Shown: piece by piece, positions 1 through 8,514 of the stretch
Numbering within the stretch: the first letter of the stretch is position 1
How the letters are laid out: each line of letters opens with the position of its first letter
Assembly: GCA_001880285.1 (NCBI GenBank)
Contig: CP016269.1
Coordinates: forward strand, 1,126,501-1,190,500
DNA from: Flavobacteriaceae bacterium UJ101
GTDB lineage: Bacteria; Bacteroidota; Bacteroidia; Flavobacteriales; UJ101
Length of the DNA stretch: 64,000 nt
Reading direction: 5' to 3'
Notes under the pieces: model-generated
Told to the model about the DNA's origin: nothing
Databases searched by the model: none
The model's input: the letters and a program-made list of their open reading frames with translations, nothing else
Position numbers and translations under genes: made by a program

Positions 1-436
1 TCCCTTTTTCATCAATCATATATGGGTTTCCTGCATCTGCTGCTCTAATATTTTCTATAATAGGAACTGAACTTAGTCCAACAGCAGCTCCAATTGCTCC
101 AGTATCCGTTTCTCTATAACGCCATTCTAAATCAACAGCGTCTGATCCTGAATCTAGATTACATAACCAAGTTGCTTCAGAATGCTTATATAGCTTAACA
201 CACTCTTCATCAGTATCATATACTAATAACCCATTTTGATCTGCCCCAACAACCATTGCATTTATTTCACTAGTCGTAAGTCGCGGTATCAAAAGTCCTT
301 CTGGATCTGTATTTGCATTATCAGGATTATCAACAATATCAAATGTTCCTTTTGGAGAATTTGTATTAATCCCCACCTGTGAACTCCCCAAAATGCTCAG
401 TAAAAATGAGCACCACAACAGTAATTTTTTTTTCAT
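1..436 (-). CDS. Secreted surface protein, N-terminal part only
   Basis: The reading frame starts with ATG at 436 and stays open to the window edge, so about 145 N-terminal residues are visible and the C-terminus is missing. It opens with a short basic and hydrophobic signal peptide ending near GSSQ, followed directly by VGINTNSPKGTFDIVD. A QVGI(N/G)T..SP..LD segment right after the signal peptide is common in large flavobacterial surface or adhesin-like proteins, and the protein at 56901 in this window has the same opening. No enzyme motif is visible. A TAnnTTTG promoter element (TATGTTTG) lies 20 bases upstream at 456-463. The function is unknown. Confidence 0.75.
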   Translation of the reverse strand, partial: MKKKLLLWCSFLLSILGSSQVGINTNSPKGTFDIVDNPDNANTDPEGLLIPRLTTSEINAMVVGADQNGLLVYDTDEECVKLYKHSEATWLCNLDSGSDAVDLEWRYRETDTGAIGAAVGLSSVPIIENIRAADAGNPYMIDEKG

Positions 437-455
437 TTTTATATGTTTTTTTTGA

Positions 456-463
456 CAAACATA
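456..463 (-). promoter_or_regulatory. Candidate -7 promoter element (TAnnTTTG)
   Basis: On the minus strand these bases read TATGTTTG, an exact match to the Bacteroidota -7 consensus TAnnTTTG, 20 bases before the ATG of the partial surface-protein gene. No convincing TTG box is seen about 19 bases upstream, so this is a half-supported promoter. Confidence 0.4.
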
Positions 464-614
464 CAATACAAGATGTTTAATAATATATATATTATGTTAA
501 AAAATGTTACAGTTTATAAAAATAAACTACTGTTTAACAACACTATAACACCTTTTAAGATTTTTATAAGAGCTTTACTTTTTATATATAGAACTAATAT
601 TTACTTCATAATAG

Positions 615-653
615 AAAAAGAAGTATCAACAAGCTTGTTGACACCTCTTTTCT
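615..653 (-). terminator. Intrinsic terminator of the 1222-residue T9SS protein gene
   Basis: A 17-bp stem centred on the palindrome TCAACAAGCTTGTTGA lies 25 bases past the stop codon. Read on the minus strand the two mismatched positions become G-U pairs, and the right arm runs into a T tract. This supports transcription from the minus strand. Confidence 0.7.
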
Positions 654-677
654 ACTATCATAAAATTAAAAACTACA

Positions 678-3600
678 CTATTTCTTAACAATTCTTTTAG
701 TCTGGCTCGTTCCATCCTTAAATACAACCTGATAAATATATACATCACTTCGCAATTGATGTAAATCAACTTCATAATTCTTTGTATTCTTTAAAGACTC
801 ACTCTTTAGTACTACGTTCCCTGACAAATCAACTACTTTCCAATATTTTACAAGCTTATCTGACTTTGTTTTGATTTTTCCATCTGTTGGATTTGGATAT
901 ACAAATAACGCTGTCTTCTCAACAGTTCCTTCATTAACTTCACCTGTTTTAACTCTACTTGAACTTGTATCACAACTCTCAAATGAAAATACCGGGTTAG
1001 CAAACCCAAAGTTTCTTCGTCCTGCATACGTCTCACTATTAGCTATGGTAAACTCATCTATTGGGCCTTTAACATTTACACAAACTTTTTGTCGATCATT
1101 CGTATCAAAACCACTAGTAATTTCTTTTCCTGTATATGTATTGTTCCCTAAATTTTCAATAGAGCTACCTAATTGCACTTCTGATGGTGAAAGATTATAT
1201 ACTTTACCCCCATTCTTCGCTATAAATCGAATCTTTTCTAATCTACTATCAGAAGAATAGTCTATATCATAAATACAGGTTCTGAAATTTTGTACCGGAC
1301 TGGAGAATTTGTATGAAACATCTTTTTCGGATGAAGAGTTAATATTATATTTGACTACTTCAACTCCATTAACTACTTCTGGAATTACGCTACCATCATT
1401 TCCATCTTCATTAAATTCAAAAACTAATGATTCCCCATTTATTAAATCAATCGTTTGAGGAGATTCTCCATTATAAGCTTCTAAATCTAATGCATCATAA
1501 CATGCTGGACAGCCATAATTTTCTGCTACTCCTGGCTCATCAGGGCAACTATCTACATCATCACAAACACCATCTCCATCACTATCTTCACATGCTAGAC
1601 AACCCTTATTTTCTGATGTACCTGCTACTTCAGGGCATTCATCACAAACATCTCCTATTCCATCCCCATCGCTATCTAATTGATCTGCATTAGCTGTAGT
1701 TGGACAATTATCTTCATCATCACAAATACCATCTCCATCACTATCTGAATCACAACTTGAATTACAATCTTCTAATGAAAATACTGGATTTGAGAATCCA
1801 AAATTACGATCAGTATCATATGTTTCACTACATAAAATTGTAAATTCATCTATAGGGCCTACTATATTAACACATACTGCTTGTTCATTATTTATTTCAA
1901 ATTTCGAAGTAGCTTTTTCACCTCTATAAGTTTGATTTCCTAAATCTTTAATTGCACTCCCTAAACTAACTTCTGAAGGACTAATCGTATATTCAACATT
2001 TCCTTTTTTTGCTATAAGTTGAATTCTTTCTACTCCTAATTTCGATTTATCTATATCATAAATACAAGTTCTAAAGTTCTTAACTAGCTTCGAAAACTTA
2101 TAGGTTACTTTTTTAGGATTTGATGAATCAATATTAAATTGAATTACATCCGTTCCATCAATAGTTTCTGTTGTAATAGATCCTCGGTTATCCGTATCAA
2201 ATGAAAAGTCAATACTTTCTCCACCTCCAATTGGAATTGTTTGAGGGGATTGATCATTATAAGCTGTAAAATCAGCTGATTGATCACATTCATCAGGACA
2301 TCCGTTATTATCAATCGTTCCTACTTCTTCTGGACATTCATCTACACTATCACAAATACCGTCACCATCCGTATCAGTACATGATGACTCACAATTATTC
2401 TGAGAAGCATCTTTACTTGTTCCTATTCCTTGTCCTCCATCAGCAACAATTGGGACTCCATTTTCATCAACTGGTCCTGACAAAGATTGGTCTGAATCAA
2501 GGTTATTAGAAGAAAAAGAACCACTTCCTTCAATTGCATCAGGACAACCATCTCCATCACTATCTGTATCTAAACTATCTATAATTCCATCTCCATCTGT
2601 ATCAACACAACCTTGTGAATCAACTTCCGATATTGAAATATCATCGATTGCAAAATCATTTCCTGCAGCAGCTCTTGTAATATTATATATTTCAATTTTA
2701 TATTTTGTTTTACTACCCGTATTAAATATTCCTGAGGTTTCTTTCCATGTTTTTGAATCTGTAATTCTACCGGTTGTATAATTAGCTACTGTATTTCCAT
2801 TATTATCTTTTATTCTAATACCTACTTCGGCTGGATATCGATTTCCATTAGGAGCCACATTGGCTACCCATGTTGAAAAATTATAATCTGTATCGGTTTT
2901 TAAATTTAATTCTTTTTGATAAAAAATTCCAACATTAGTATTTCCATTTACTGCCAAAAAATTATCATCAAGTGTGCCTGTAGTATGCCCTACCATATCA
3001 TTGAAATGTGGATGATGTGAGTCATTCCTACCATTAATCACCGCATAAACTCCTTCATCAGAAGTACAATTAAAACGGTATCCTACACCAGAAACGGCTG
3101 TTTGTAGAGATCTACAAACACTTTTATTACTTGCCCCAAAAGTACCGTCAAATTCTTCCGTCACTATATTATTTGAACATTCATCTTCATCTAATATCCC
3201 ATCATTATCGTCATCTAAATCATCTTCATCATTAATTCCATCCCCATCGGTATCAATACCACAAGAGTCATCGTATTTTATTGAAAAATGTACTCCTTCA
3301 TCTTGTGTCTGACTTCCTAAAACAGATTCTCCTCTTATTTTAATTTTAGAATATTCTCCTTTTAAGATAACAATCCCATTTGCAGACTTCCCTGTTTGAT
3401 TACTTTTAAACGTTGTATCCCAGCCATTCCATACTTTATTTAGATCTTCAATAGTATTTGACCCTATTTTTGTTTGACTATTGGAAGCTAAATTTTCAAT
3501 TTGAATCGGATTATCATTCTCATCTGTAAAATAAAATCGTCTTATATCAATATTATTAAAAGCAAAAACAACATCTTTTACTTTTTGATTAAATTCATAT

Positions 3601-4346
3601 ATTACATATTCATTATTAGTATCAAACACAAAACTCTTTCCATTAGGCATAGAAGGTATATAATTACTAAAGCTTCTATTTGAATTTTTAAGTGTCGCTG
3701 TATTTGTGACCGACACACTAATATTACAATCATTTTCATCAGTATCACATATTCCATCTCCATCTTGATCATTACAACAATTATAACTTATTCTTTTCAC
3801 TCCTACAGTCCCATAACTTGGTGTATCTTTTGATTGTTCCCAATTTAAAGATTCAATTGGACCATCCCATTTTAAAACACTAGTTGCACGACTACTATGA
3901 TCATATCCCGATAAGGTACTTCCATCCCATGTATGAGTTTCATGTAAATCGATATGATCAGGCTTACTACTAAAATTGGTAAACTTATCATTTCTTCTAT
4001 CGTTAAGATGTGAAAATTCTATTTCCAATCCATATACAGGAAAATCAAATTCTAAATGTACATCACCTGAACGCATCAAATACATTCCTACATCTTTTGC
4101 TGCATAATATCCACCCCATCCTTTTGGCCCTCTTTGATAAGAATATGTAAACTTCATATTCGAACATGCTCTTTCTGTTTCTGTTATTACTGGACTTTTT
4201 GAAGATGAATTCACTCCTATTTGTCCCATGTTGAATGATTCTTTTTCTAAATCTTTTGTATGAATTTGTCCTAAAATAGTATTCGACAATACTATCAAGA
4301 ATACACTACAAATCAACCCTAGTTTTGTAAAATTTCTTTTCTTCAT
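678..4346 (-). CDS. Large secreted protein with thrombospondin type 3 repeats and a type IX sorting domain
   Basis: The 1222-residue protein has a signal peptide (residues 1-26, cleavage after ILG) and a C-terminal type A sorting tail of about 75 residues (NPTDGKI... ending TKRIVKK), so it should be exported by the type IX secretion system and fixed at or released from the cell surface. Calcium-binding DxDxDGxxD repeats occur near residues 193, 365, 582, 655, 865-900 and 920. A carbohydrate-binding-like beta-sandwich lies at about 390-575. Two homologous modules of about 175 residues (about 685-862 and 949-1128) share FRTCIYDID, SPSEV.LGS and GPIDEFTI. No catalytic motif is visible, so an adhesin or polysaccharide-binding role is only inferred. 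A TATATTTG box lies at 4403-4410. Confidence 0.85.
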   Translation of the reverse strand: MKKRNFTKLGLICSVFLIVLSNTILGQIHTKDLEKESFNMGQIGVNSSSKSPVITETERACSNMKFTYSYQRGPKGWGGYYAAKDVGMYLMRSGDVHLEFDFPVYGLEIEFSHLNDRRNDKFTNFSSKPDHIDLHETHTWDGSTLSGYDHSSRATSVLKWDGPIESLNWEQSKDTPSYGTVGVKRISYNCCNDQDGDGICDTDENDCNISVSVTNTATLKNSNRSFSNYIPSMPNGKSFVFDTNNEYVIYEFNQKVKDVVFAFNNIDIRRFYFTDENDNPIQIENLASNSQTKIGSNTIEDLNKVWNGWDTTFKSNQTGKSANGIVILKGEYSKIKIRGESVLGSQTQDEGVHFSIKYDDSCGIDTDGDGINDEDDLDDDNDGILDEDECSNNIVTEEFDGTFGASNKSVCRSLQTAVSGVGYRFNCTSDEGVYAVINGRNDSHHPHFNDMVGHTTGTLDDNFLAVNGNTNVGIFYQKELNLKTDTDYNFSTWVANVAPNGNRYPAEVGIRIKDNNGNTVANYTTGRITDSKTWKETSGIFNTGSKTKYKIEIYNITRAAAGNDFAIDDISISEVDSQGCVDTDGDGIIDSLDTDSDGDGCPDAIEGSGSFSSNNLDSDQSLSGPVDENGVPIVADGGQGIGTSKDASQNNCESSCTDTDGDGICDSVDECPEEVGTIDNNGCPDECDQSADFTAYNDQSPQTIPIGGGESIDFSFDTDNRGSITTETIDGTDVIQFNIDSSNPKKVTYKFSKLVKNFRTCIYDIDKSKLGVERIQLIAKKGNVEYTISPSEVSLGSAIKDLGNQTYRGEKATSKFEINNEQAVCVNIVGPIDEFTILCSETYDTDRNFGFSNPVFSLEDCNSSCDSDSDGDGICDDEDNCPTTANADQLDSDGDGIGDVCDECPEVAGTSENKGCLACEDSDGDGVCDDVDSCPDEPGVAENYGCPACYDALDLEAYNGESPQTIDLINGESLVFEFNEDGNDGSVIPEVVNGVEVVKYNINSSSEKDVSYKFSSPVQNFRTCIYDIDYSSDSRLEKIRFIAKNGGKVYNLSPSEVQLGSSIENLGNNTYTGKEITSGFDTNDRQKVCVNVKGPIDEFTIANSETYAGRRNFGFANPVFSFESCDTSSSRVKTGEVNEGTVEKTALFVYPNPTDGKIKTKSDKLVKYWKVVDLSGNVVLKSESLKNTKNYEVDLHQLRSDVYIYQVVFKDGTSQTKRIVKK

Positions 4347-4515
4347 ATTATTTGGTTTTAAAAATTATACACACATATATTCAATACAAATATTATGTAC
4401 ATCAAATATATATTTGTATAATTTCTTAAAAAAGATAAGTTATTAAAAACTAGTATCTTAAAGTAAAGCAAGGTTACTAATATTACTATTTAGCTAATAG
4501 ATGAGGGACAATAGG

Positions 4516-4564
4516 TATAAAATAAAAACCCACCTTAGAAAATAAGGTGGGTTTTTATTTTATA
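4516..4564 (-). terminator. recA terminator, 22-bp perfect inverted repeat
   Basis: Arms 4516-4537 and 4543-4564 are perfect reverse complements around a GAAAA loop. The GC core (CCCACC/GGTGGG) is flanked by A and T runs, so it can work on both strands. It begins 13 bases past the recA stop codon. Confidence 0.85.
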
Positions 4565-4577
4565 CTTAAGGTTATTT

Positions 4578-5594
4578 CTACTTAGCTACTTCTTCTGTAG
4601 TTTCACCTTTAATTTGTGCTTTGATTTTTTCTTCTAATTCTTCTGTTAATTCTTCATTATCTTTTAATAATTCCTTCACAGAATCACGTCCTTGCCCTAA
4701 TTTAATATCACCATAACTAAACCAAGAACCACTTTTTTTCACAATATTTAAATCTACTGCTAAATCTAAAATCTCACCTACTTTAGAAACTCCTTCACCA
4801 TACATAATATCAAATTCTGCTGTTCTAAATGGTGGTGCTACTTTATTTTTTACAATTTTCACCTTTGTACGGTTTCCAATTACCTCATCACTTGATTTAA
4901 TTTGCGTACTCCTACGGATATCTACACGAACTGAGGCGTAAAATTTCAAAGCATTTCCTCCTGTAGTAGTTTCAGGATTTCCAAACATTACCCCTATTTT
5001 TTCACGTAATTGATTAATAAAAATAGCTGTACAATGTGTTTTTCCAATACTACCTGTTAATTTACGCATAGCTTGTGACATTAAACGTGCTTGAAGTCCC
5101 ATTTTAGAATCTCCCATTTCACCTTCAATTTCACTTTTTGGTGTTAAAGCGGCAACTGAATCGATTACAATAAGGTCAATAGCACCTGAACGTACCAAAT
5201 TATCTGTAATTTCTAATGCTTGTTCTCCATTATCGGGCTGTGAAATAATTAAGTTTTCAATATCTACCCCTAATTTTTCTGCATAAAAGCGATCAAAAGC
5301 ATGTTCAGCATCAATAAAAGCTGCTGTACCTCCTTGTTTTTGACATTCTGCAATGGCATGTAACGTTAAAGTTGTTTTACCTGAAGATTCTGGTCCAAAT
5401 ATTTCAATAATTCGACCTCTTGGATAGCCTCCTACTCCTAACGCTAAATCAACTCCTAAAGATCCTGTTGGAATTACTTCTACGTCTAAAACCGGAGCAT
5501 CTCCCATCTTCATTACAGTCCCTTTTCCATAGGTTTTATCCATTTTATCTAAAACTAGCTGAAGTGCTTTTTTCTTCGCATCGTTATCACTCAT
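4578..5594 (-). CDS. recA: Recombinase RecA
   Basis: This 338-residue protein matches bacterial RecA in full length. The Walker A loop GPESSGKT is at residues 67-74. The DNA-binding loop region, the [10 protein letters not shown] stretch and the MYGEGVSK segment are all present. RecA forms ATP-dependent filaments on single-stranded DNA for homologous repair and drives LexA-type autoproteolysis where present. It is flanked upstream by an unrelated membrane-protein gene, with 72 bases between them holding a TAACTTTG promoter element (5639-5646), and ends at a strong terminator, so it is probably a single-gene unit. Confidence 0.98.
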   Translation of the reverse strand: MSDNDAKKKALQLVLDKMDKTYGKGTVMKMGDAPVLDVEVIPTGSLGVDLALGVGGYPRGRIIEIFGPESSGKTTLTLHAIAECQKQGGTAAFIDAEHAFDRFYAEKLGVDIENLIISQPDNGEQALEITDNLVRSGAIDLIVIDSVAALTPKSEIEGEMGDSKMGLQARLMSQAMRKLTGSIGKTHCTAIFINQLREKIGVMFGNPETTTGGNALKFYASVRVDIRRSTQIKSSDEVIGNRTKVKIVKNKVAPPFRTAEFDIMYGEGVSKVGEILDLAVDLNIVKKSGSWFSYGDIKLGQGRDSVKELLKDNEELTEELEEKIKAQIKGETTEEVAK

Positions 5595-5638
5595 ATTATT
5601 TGTTTAAATTGTTTTAAAAATTGAATTTGATTGTCTTA

Positions 5639-5646
5639 CAAAGTTA
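5639..5646 (-). promoter_or_regulatory. Candidate recA -7 promoter element
   Basis: The minus strand reads TAACTTTG, matching TAnnTTTG, 44 bases before the recA start codon and after the stop codon of the preceding gene. No clear -33 TTG is present and no LexA-like box was recognised. Confidence 0.4.
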
Positions 5647-5666
5647 ATCAAAAAAATGGTATTTTC

Positions 5667-6224
5667 TTATTCTTTCACTTCTGCGTTTTTCTTTTTCTTT
5701 TTCAAAAACACATATACACATAAAGAACTGATTATCAATAATATAATAATCAAAAAAGCAATTCCTACAGCTTGCATTACTTGCTGAAAAATTCTTCCCA
5801 TAAAAGGTTGCGTAATGATTATTTTAGCTGTTTTATCAAATCGATTATTAGAAAACGTTGTTCCTTGGTACTTTCCCTCATCTTTACTCTCAAAATCACC
5901 TATTAAAATTCCCTTTCTACGATAAATAGTATAATTAGAATTCATTGTTAATGAGTCAGAAGGTAAAGACAATTTTATAGTATCTTTATTAACTAATTTC
6001 AAATCAACCTTTAATGAATCTACATCATACAAATGCATTTTTTTTGATTCAAAATACACTTGATACTCAGTTTCTTTTAGTAAATTAATTTCATTATTAG
6101 AATTCAATTCTACTTCTTGAAAATATTCATCAATACCTTCAAATTGAACTATAAAATTTACAAAAAAATAAATTCCGGTAATAAAAATTAAAACCGGAAT
6201 GCTATACCAACAGTTATTTTTCAA
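5667..6224 (-). CDS. Small two-span membrane protein of unknown function
   Basis: The protein has 185 residues. A hydrophobic N-terminal segment (about residues 6-27) and a C-terminal one (about 150-173) flank a polar region, and the protein ends in a lysine-rich tail. This suggests a protein anchored at both ends in the inner membrane with a periplasmic middle. The only in-frame start near the N-terminus is a TTG six bases past the stop of the haem-binding gene, which suggests translational coupling. No known domain is recognised. Confidence 0.65.
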   Translation of the reverse strand: MKNNCWYSIPVLIFITGIYFFVNFIVQFEGIDEYFQEVELNSNNEINLLKETEYQVYFESKKMHLYDVDSLKVDLKLVNKDTIKLSLPSDSLTMNSNYTIYRRKGILIGDFESKDEGKYQGTTFSNNRFDKTAKIIITQPFMGRIFQQVMQAVGIAFLIIILLIISSLCVYVFLKKKKKNAEVKE

Positions 6225-6230
6225 CTTATT

Positions 6231-6674
6231 TTATTTTTTTTGGCTATTAAACCAATCTATCAATATTTCTTTCTGTTCTTCTGATAAATCAGCTTTAGGG
6301 TGTGTCCAAACATAAGGTGTTAAAGGCATTTCTCCTGATTCTACTGTTTCTACACATTCTTCTAATTTATGATCTTGTCTTTTTTGATCATATGTTGTCC
6401 ATTCTGAAAAATTTAAATGCTCTTTACCTTCATTCACATGGGCTGCTAGCCACCAAGAGATCGGTGCAATTTCAGCATACCATAAATAACCTTCTGTATT
6501 ATTTGAATGACAATCATAACAAGCTCCTTTAAGCATATCTGCTATTTCGGTTGGTGCATTTGTTACTTTTACAATATCAGTATCAGGAATTACGGTTGAT
6601 TGATTTTTCTCTGGACGATAAAGTTGCATCAAAACAAAAACCGCTATTATTCCTAAAATAATTTTCTTTTTCAT
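6231..6674 (-). CDS. Haem-binding domain protein (Haem_bd type, single CxxCH)
   Basis: The 147-residue protein has an N-terminal membrane anchor or signal segment (residues 4-18) and one c-type haem motif CYDCH at residues 52-56. This is followed by SNNTEGYLWYAEIAPISWW, typical of the periplasmic haem-binding domain family seen widely in Bacteroidota. The conserved tryptophans and the MPLTPY segment that could supply the distal methionine are present. It probably carries one covalent haem in the periplasm. The redox partner is unknown. It lies between bcp and the small membrane protein on the same strand. Confidence 0.85.
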   Translation of the reverse strand: MKKKIILGIIAVFVLMQLYRPEKNQSTVIPDTDIVKVTNAPTEIADMLKGACYDCHSNNTEGYLWYAEIAPISWWLAAHVNEGKEHLNFSEWTTYDQKRQDHKLEECVETVESGEMPLTPYVWTHPKADLSEEQKEILIDWFNSQKK

Positions 6675-6702
6675 TATGTGTTTTTTTAATTTATAAAATC
6701 TT

Positions 6703-7149
6703 TTATTTTAAAATCTGTGCTGTATGATCTTTGGTCTTCACTTTTGTAATAACTTCATTTATAACACCTTCTTCATTAACAATAAAAGTAGTTCGGTGAA
6801 TTCCATCATATTCTCTTCCCATAAATTTCTTAGGTCCCCACACTCCAAAAGCATTAATAACTGTTTTTTCTTCATCAGCAATTAATGGAAAAGGCAAGTT
6901 ATATTTTTCTGCCCATTTTTTTTGTTTTGCAACAGGATCGGCACTCACTCCAATAATATTATATCCTTGCGCTTTCAATACTTCATGATGATCTCTTAAA
7001 TTACATGCTTCTGCTGTACATCCTGGGGTACTAGCCTTAGGGTAAAAAAACACAACATATTTTTTCCCTTCATAATCTTTTGATGTAATGGGTTTATTAT
7101 CTTGTGTTACTCCTGAAAAATCAGGAGCATGGTCTCCTTTTTGTAACAT
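6703..7149 (-). CDS. bcp: Thioredoxin-dependent thiol peroxidase (peroxiredoxin Bcp/PrxQ)
   Basis: The 148-residue protein is the usual length for Bcp. The peroxidatic cysteine lies in PGCTAEAC (Cys44) with a second cysteine five residues on (Cys49), the PrxQ arrangement for an intramolecular disulfide reduced by thioredoxin. The PKASTPGCT and FPLIADEEK segments are characteristic. It reduces hydrogen peroxide and organic hydroperoxides in the cytoplasm. It follows the exonuclease gene by only three bases, so the two are probably cotranscribed. Confidence 0.95.
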   Translation of the reverse strand: MLQKGDHAPDFSGVTQDNKPITSKDYEGKKYVVFFYPKASTPGCTAEACNLRDHHEVLKAQGYNIIGVSADPVAKQKKWAEKYNLPFPLIADEEKTVINAFGVWGPKKFMGREYDGIHRTTFIVNEEGVINEVITKVKTKDHTAQILK

Positions 7150-7152
7150 ATT

Positions 7153-7854
7153 TTAATTATTTTCTATTTCTAATAATGGTTCGTAGCGTAATTTACGAAA
7201 AATTTGTGCTACTGTTAAGGTATCTTTTTCGCAATATATTTTTATTCTCTCTAAGTCATTCTCTTTATAATATACATAAGCTACCTCACTTCCATCTATA
7301 TCATCTTTTGGTGTTGGTATTCCTAAAATTTCGGCCAACAATTTAATAGATGTATAATGTTTATAATCTCCAAACTTCCATAATTCCATCGTATCCAAAT
7401 GATTAATTTCCCATGGTTTTTTACCGTGCAAATTTAATATTTGAGGTAATTCAACTTGATTTACAATCATTCTTCTTGCTATAAAAGGGAAATCAAATTC
7501 CTTTCCATTATGAGCACATAAAACATGCTGAGGAGAAAAAAACTTGGTTTCTAATAAATCAGCAAAATTTTGTAGTAATTTTTGTTCATTATGTCCATAA
7601 AAGCTTTTCACTCTAAATTTTCCATTATCTAAAATAATTCCACATGAAATACACACTATTTTCCCAAATTCTGCCATAATTCCACCACGGTCATGATAGA
7701 ATTCTGAAGGAGAAATTTCATCTTTTCTTTGCCATTGCGTTTTATCTGCCCAAAGCTTTTGCATATTTTCAGATAAATCATCCCAGTGCTCAGACTCTGG
7801 GACTGTTTCTATATCTAAAAATAATATTTTATTTAATGGAATTTTACGAAGCAT
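7153..7854 (-). CDS. 3'-5' exonuclease, ribonuclease H-like fold (PolB exo2 type)
   Basis: The 233-residue protein shows the three DEDD exonuclease motifs: LFLDIETVPE (Asp14, Glu16), AHNGKEFDFPFIARR in the middle, and YCEKDTLTVAQIF near the C-terminus. This is the stand-alone predicted 3'-5' exonuclease family related to the DNA polymerase B proofreading domain. It probably trims DNA or RNA ends in the cytoplasm, with the substrate unknown. It sits three bases ahead of bcp and is divergent from the lipoprotein gene at 8013. Confidence 0.88.
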   Translation of the reverse strand: MLRKIPLNKILFLDIETVPESEHWDDLSENMQKLWADKTQWQRKDEISPSEFYHDRGGIMAEFGKIVCISCGIILDNGKFRVKSFYGHNEQKLLQNFADLLETKFFSPQHVLCAHNGKEFDFPFIARRMIVNQVELPQILNLHGKKPWEINHLDTMELWKFGDYKHYTSIKLLAEILGIPTPKDDIDGSEVAYVYYKENDLERIKIYCEKDTLTVAQIFRKLRYEPLLEIENN

Positions 7855-7959
7855 ATTAAGATTTTAAACATTTTTATTCAAATATCGATATATTTCTTCA
7901 CATTATCGTTAATTATTACAATTTAACCGAACATCAATGTTAAATATGAAATCTTATAA

Positions 7960-7989
7960 TTGAAATAAATTATTATTTATATAAATTTG
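7960..7989 (+). promoter_or_regulatory. Bacteroidota-type promoter of the lipoprotein gene
   Basis: TTG at 7960-7962 and TAAATTTG at 7982-7989 are separated by 19 bases. This fits the Bacteroidota sigma-A pattern TTTG-N19-TAnnTTTG, 23 bases ahead of the ATG at 8013. Confidence 0.6.
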
Positions 7990-8012
7990 TATATCAAATA
8001 AATACATTCATT

Positions 8013-8441
8013 ATGAAAAGATTTTTTGTAATTCTAAGTCTGGTTTTTGTATCTAGTTTCATGTTGATATCATGTGATAATGATGATGATTATGTTCCAA
8101 GATACGAATTATTTTATGATGAAATTACAAGTGCTGTTGTTCCCGAAACCATGACGGTTGGAGAAACTTATAACATTACTTTTAGTGTTGAGTTAGAAAA
8201 CTCATGCCAAGACCTTGTAGATTTTGCTTATAACCGTATTGGGAATGAACGTTATGTAACGGCTATTTCTGCTGAAAGCATATACAATCCTGATTCTTGT
8301 AATGAAGTTATTTCAACAGATGATTTAACTTTTAGATTTACTCCAACACAAGAAACAACGTATACATTTAAGTTTTGGAAAGGACAAGATGTAGATGGGA
8401 AAGATTTATATGAAATTCACGAAGTAGTTGCCACCCAGTAG
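8013..8441 (+). CDS. Small lipoprotein of unknown function
   Basis: The 142-residue protein has a lipoprotein signal with the lipobox LISC and the lipidated Cys21, followed by the acidic DNDDD typical of Bacteroidota lipoproteins sent to the surface. The rest reads as a single beta-rich domain with two cysteines (in ENSCQDL and DSCNEV) that could pair. No family was recognised. It is a single-gene unit with its own promoter and a terminator shared with the convergent cytochrome gene. Confidence 0.75.
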   Translation: MKRFFVILSLVFVSSFMLISCDNDDDYVPRYELFYDEITSAVVPETMTVGETYNITFSVELENSCQDLVDFAYNRIGNERYVTAISAESIYNPDSCNEVISTDDLTFRFTPTQETTYTFKFWKGQDVDGKDLYEIHEVVATQ

Positions 8442-8478
8442 ACCCTTTTAACACAAACATTATATTAGACCACTTTTT

Positions 8479-8514
8479 AAAGGCTATTTTGTATAACTCA
8501 AAATAGCCTTTTTT
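8479..8514. terminator. Bidirectional terminator between the lipoprotein and cytochrome genes
   Basis: Arms AAAGGCTATTTTG (8479-8491) and CAAAATAGCCTTT (8499-8511) form a 13-bp stem with A and T runs on both sides. It lies between two convergent stop codons and touches the stop of the cytochrome gene. Confidence 0.8.

Noticed and set aside
443-688. Plus-strand frame of 81 codons upstream of the T9SS gene
   Set aside because: AT-rich intergenic DNA; the frame covers a promoter and a terminator stem on the other strand and its product is low-complexity Ile, Asn and Tyr.
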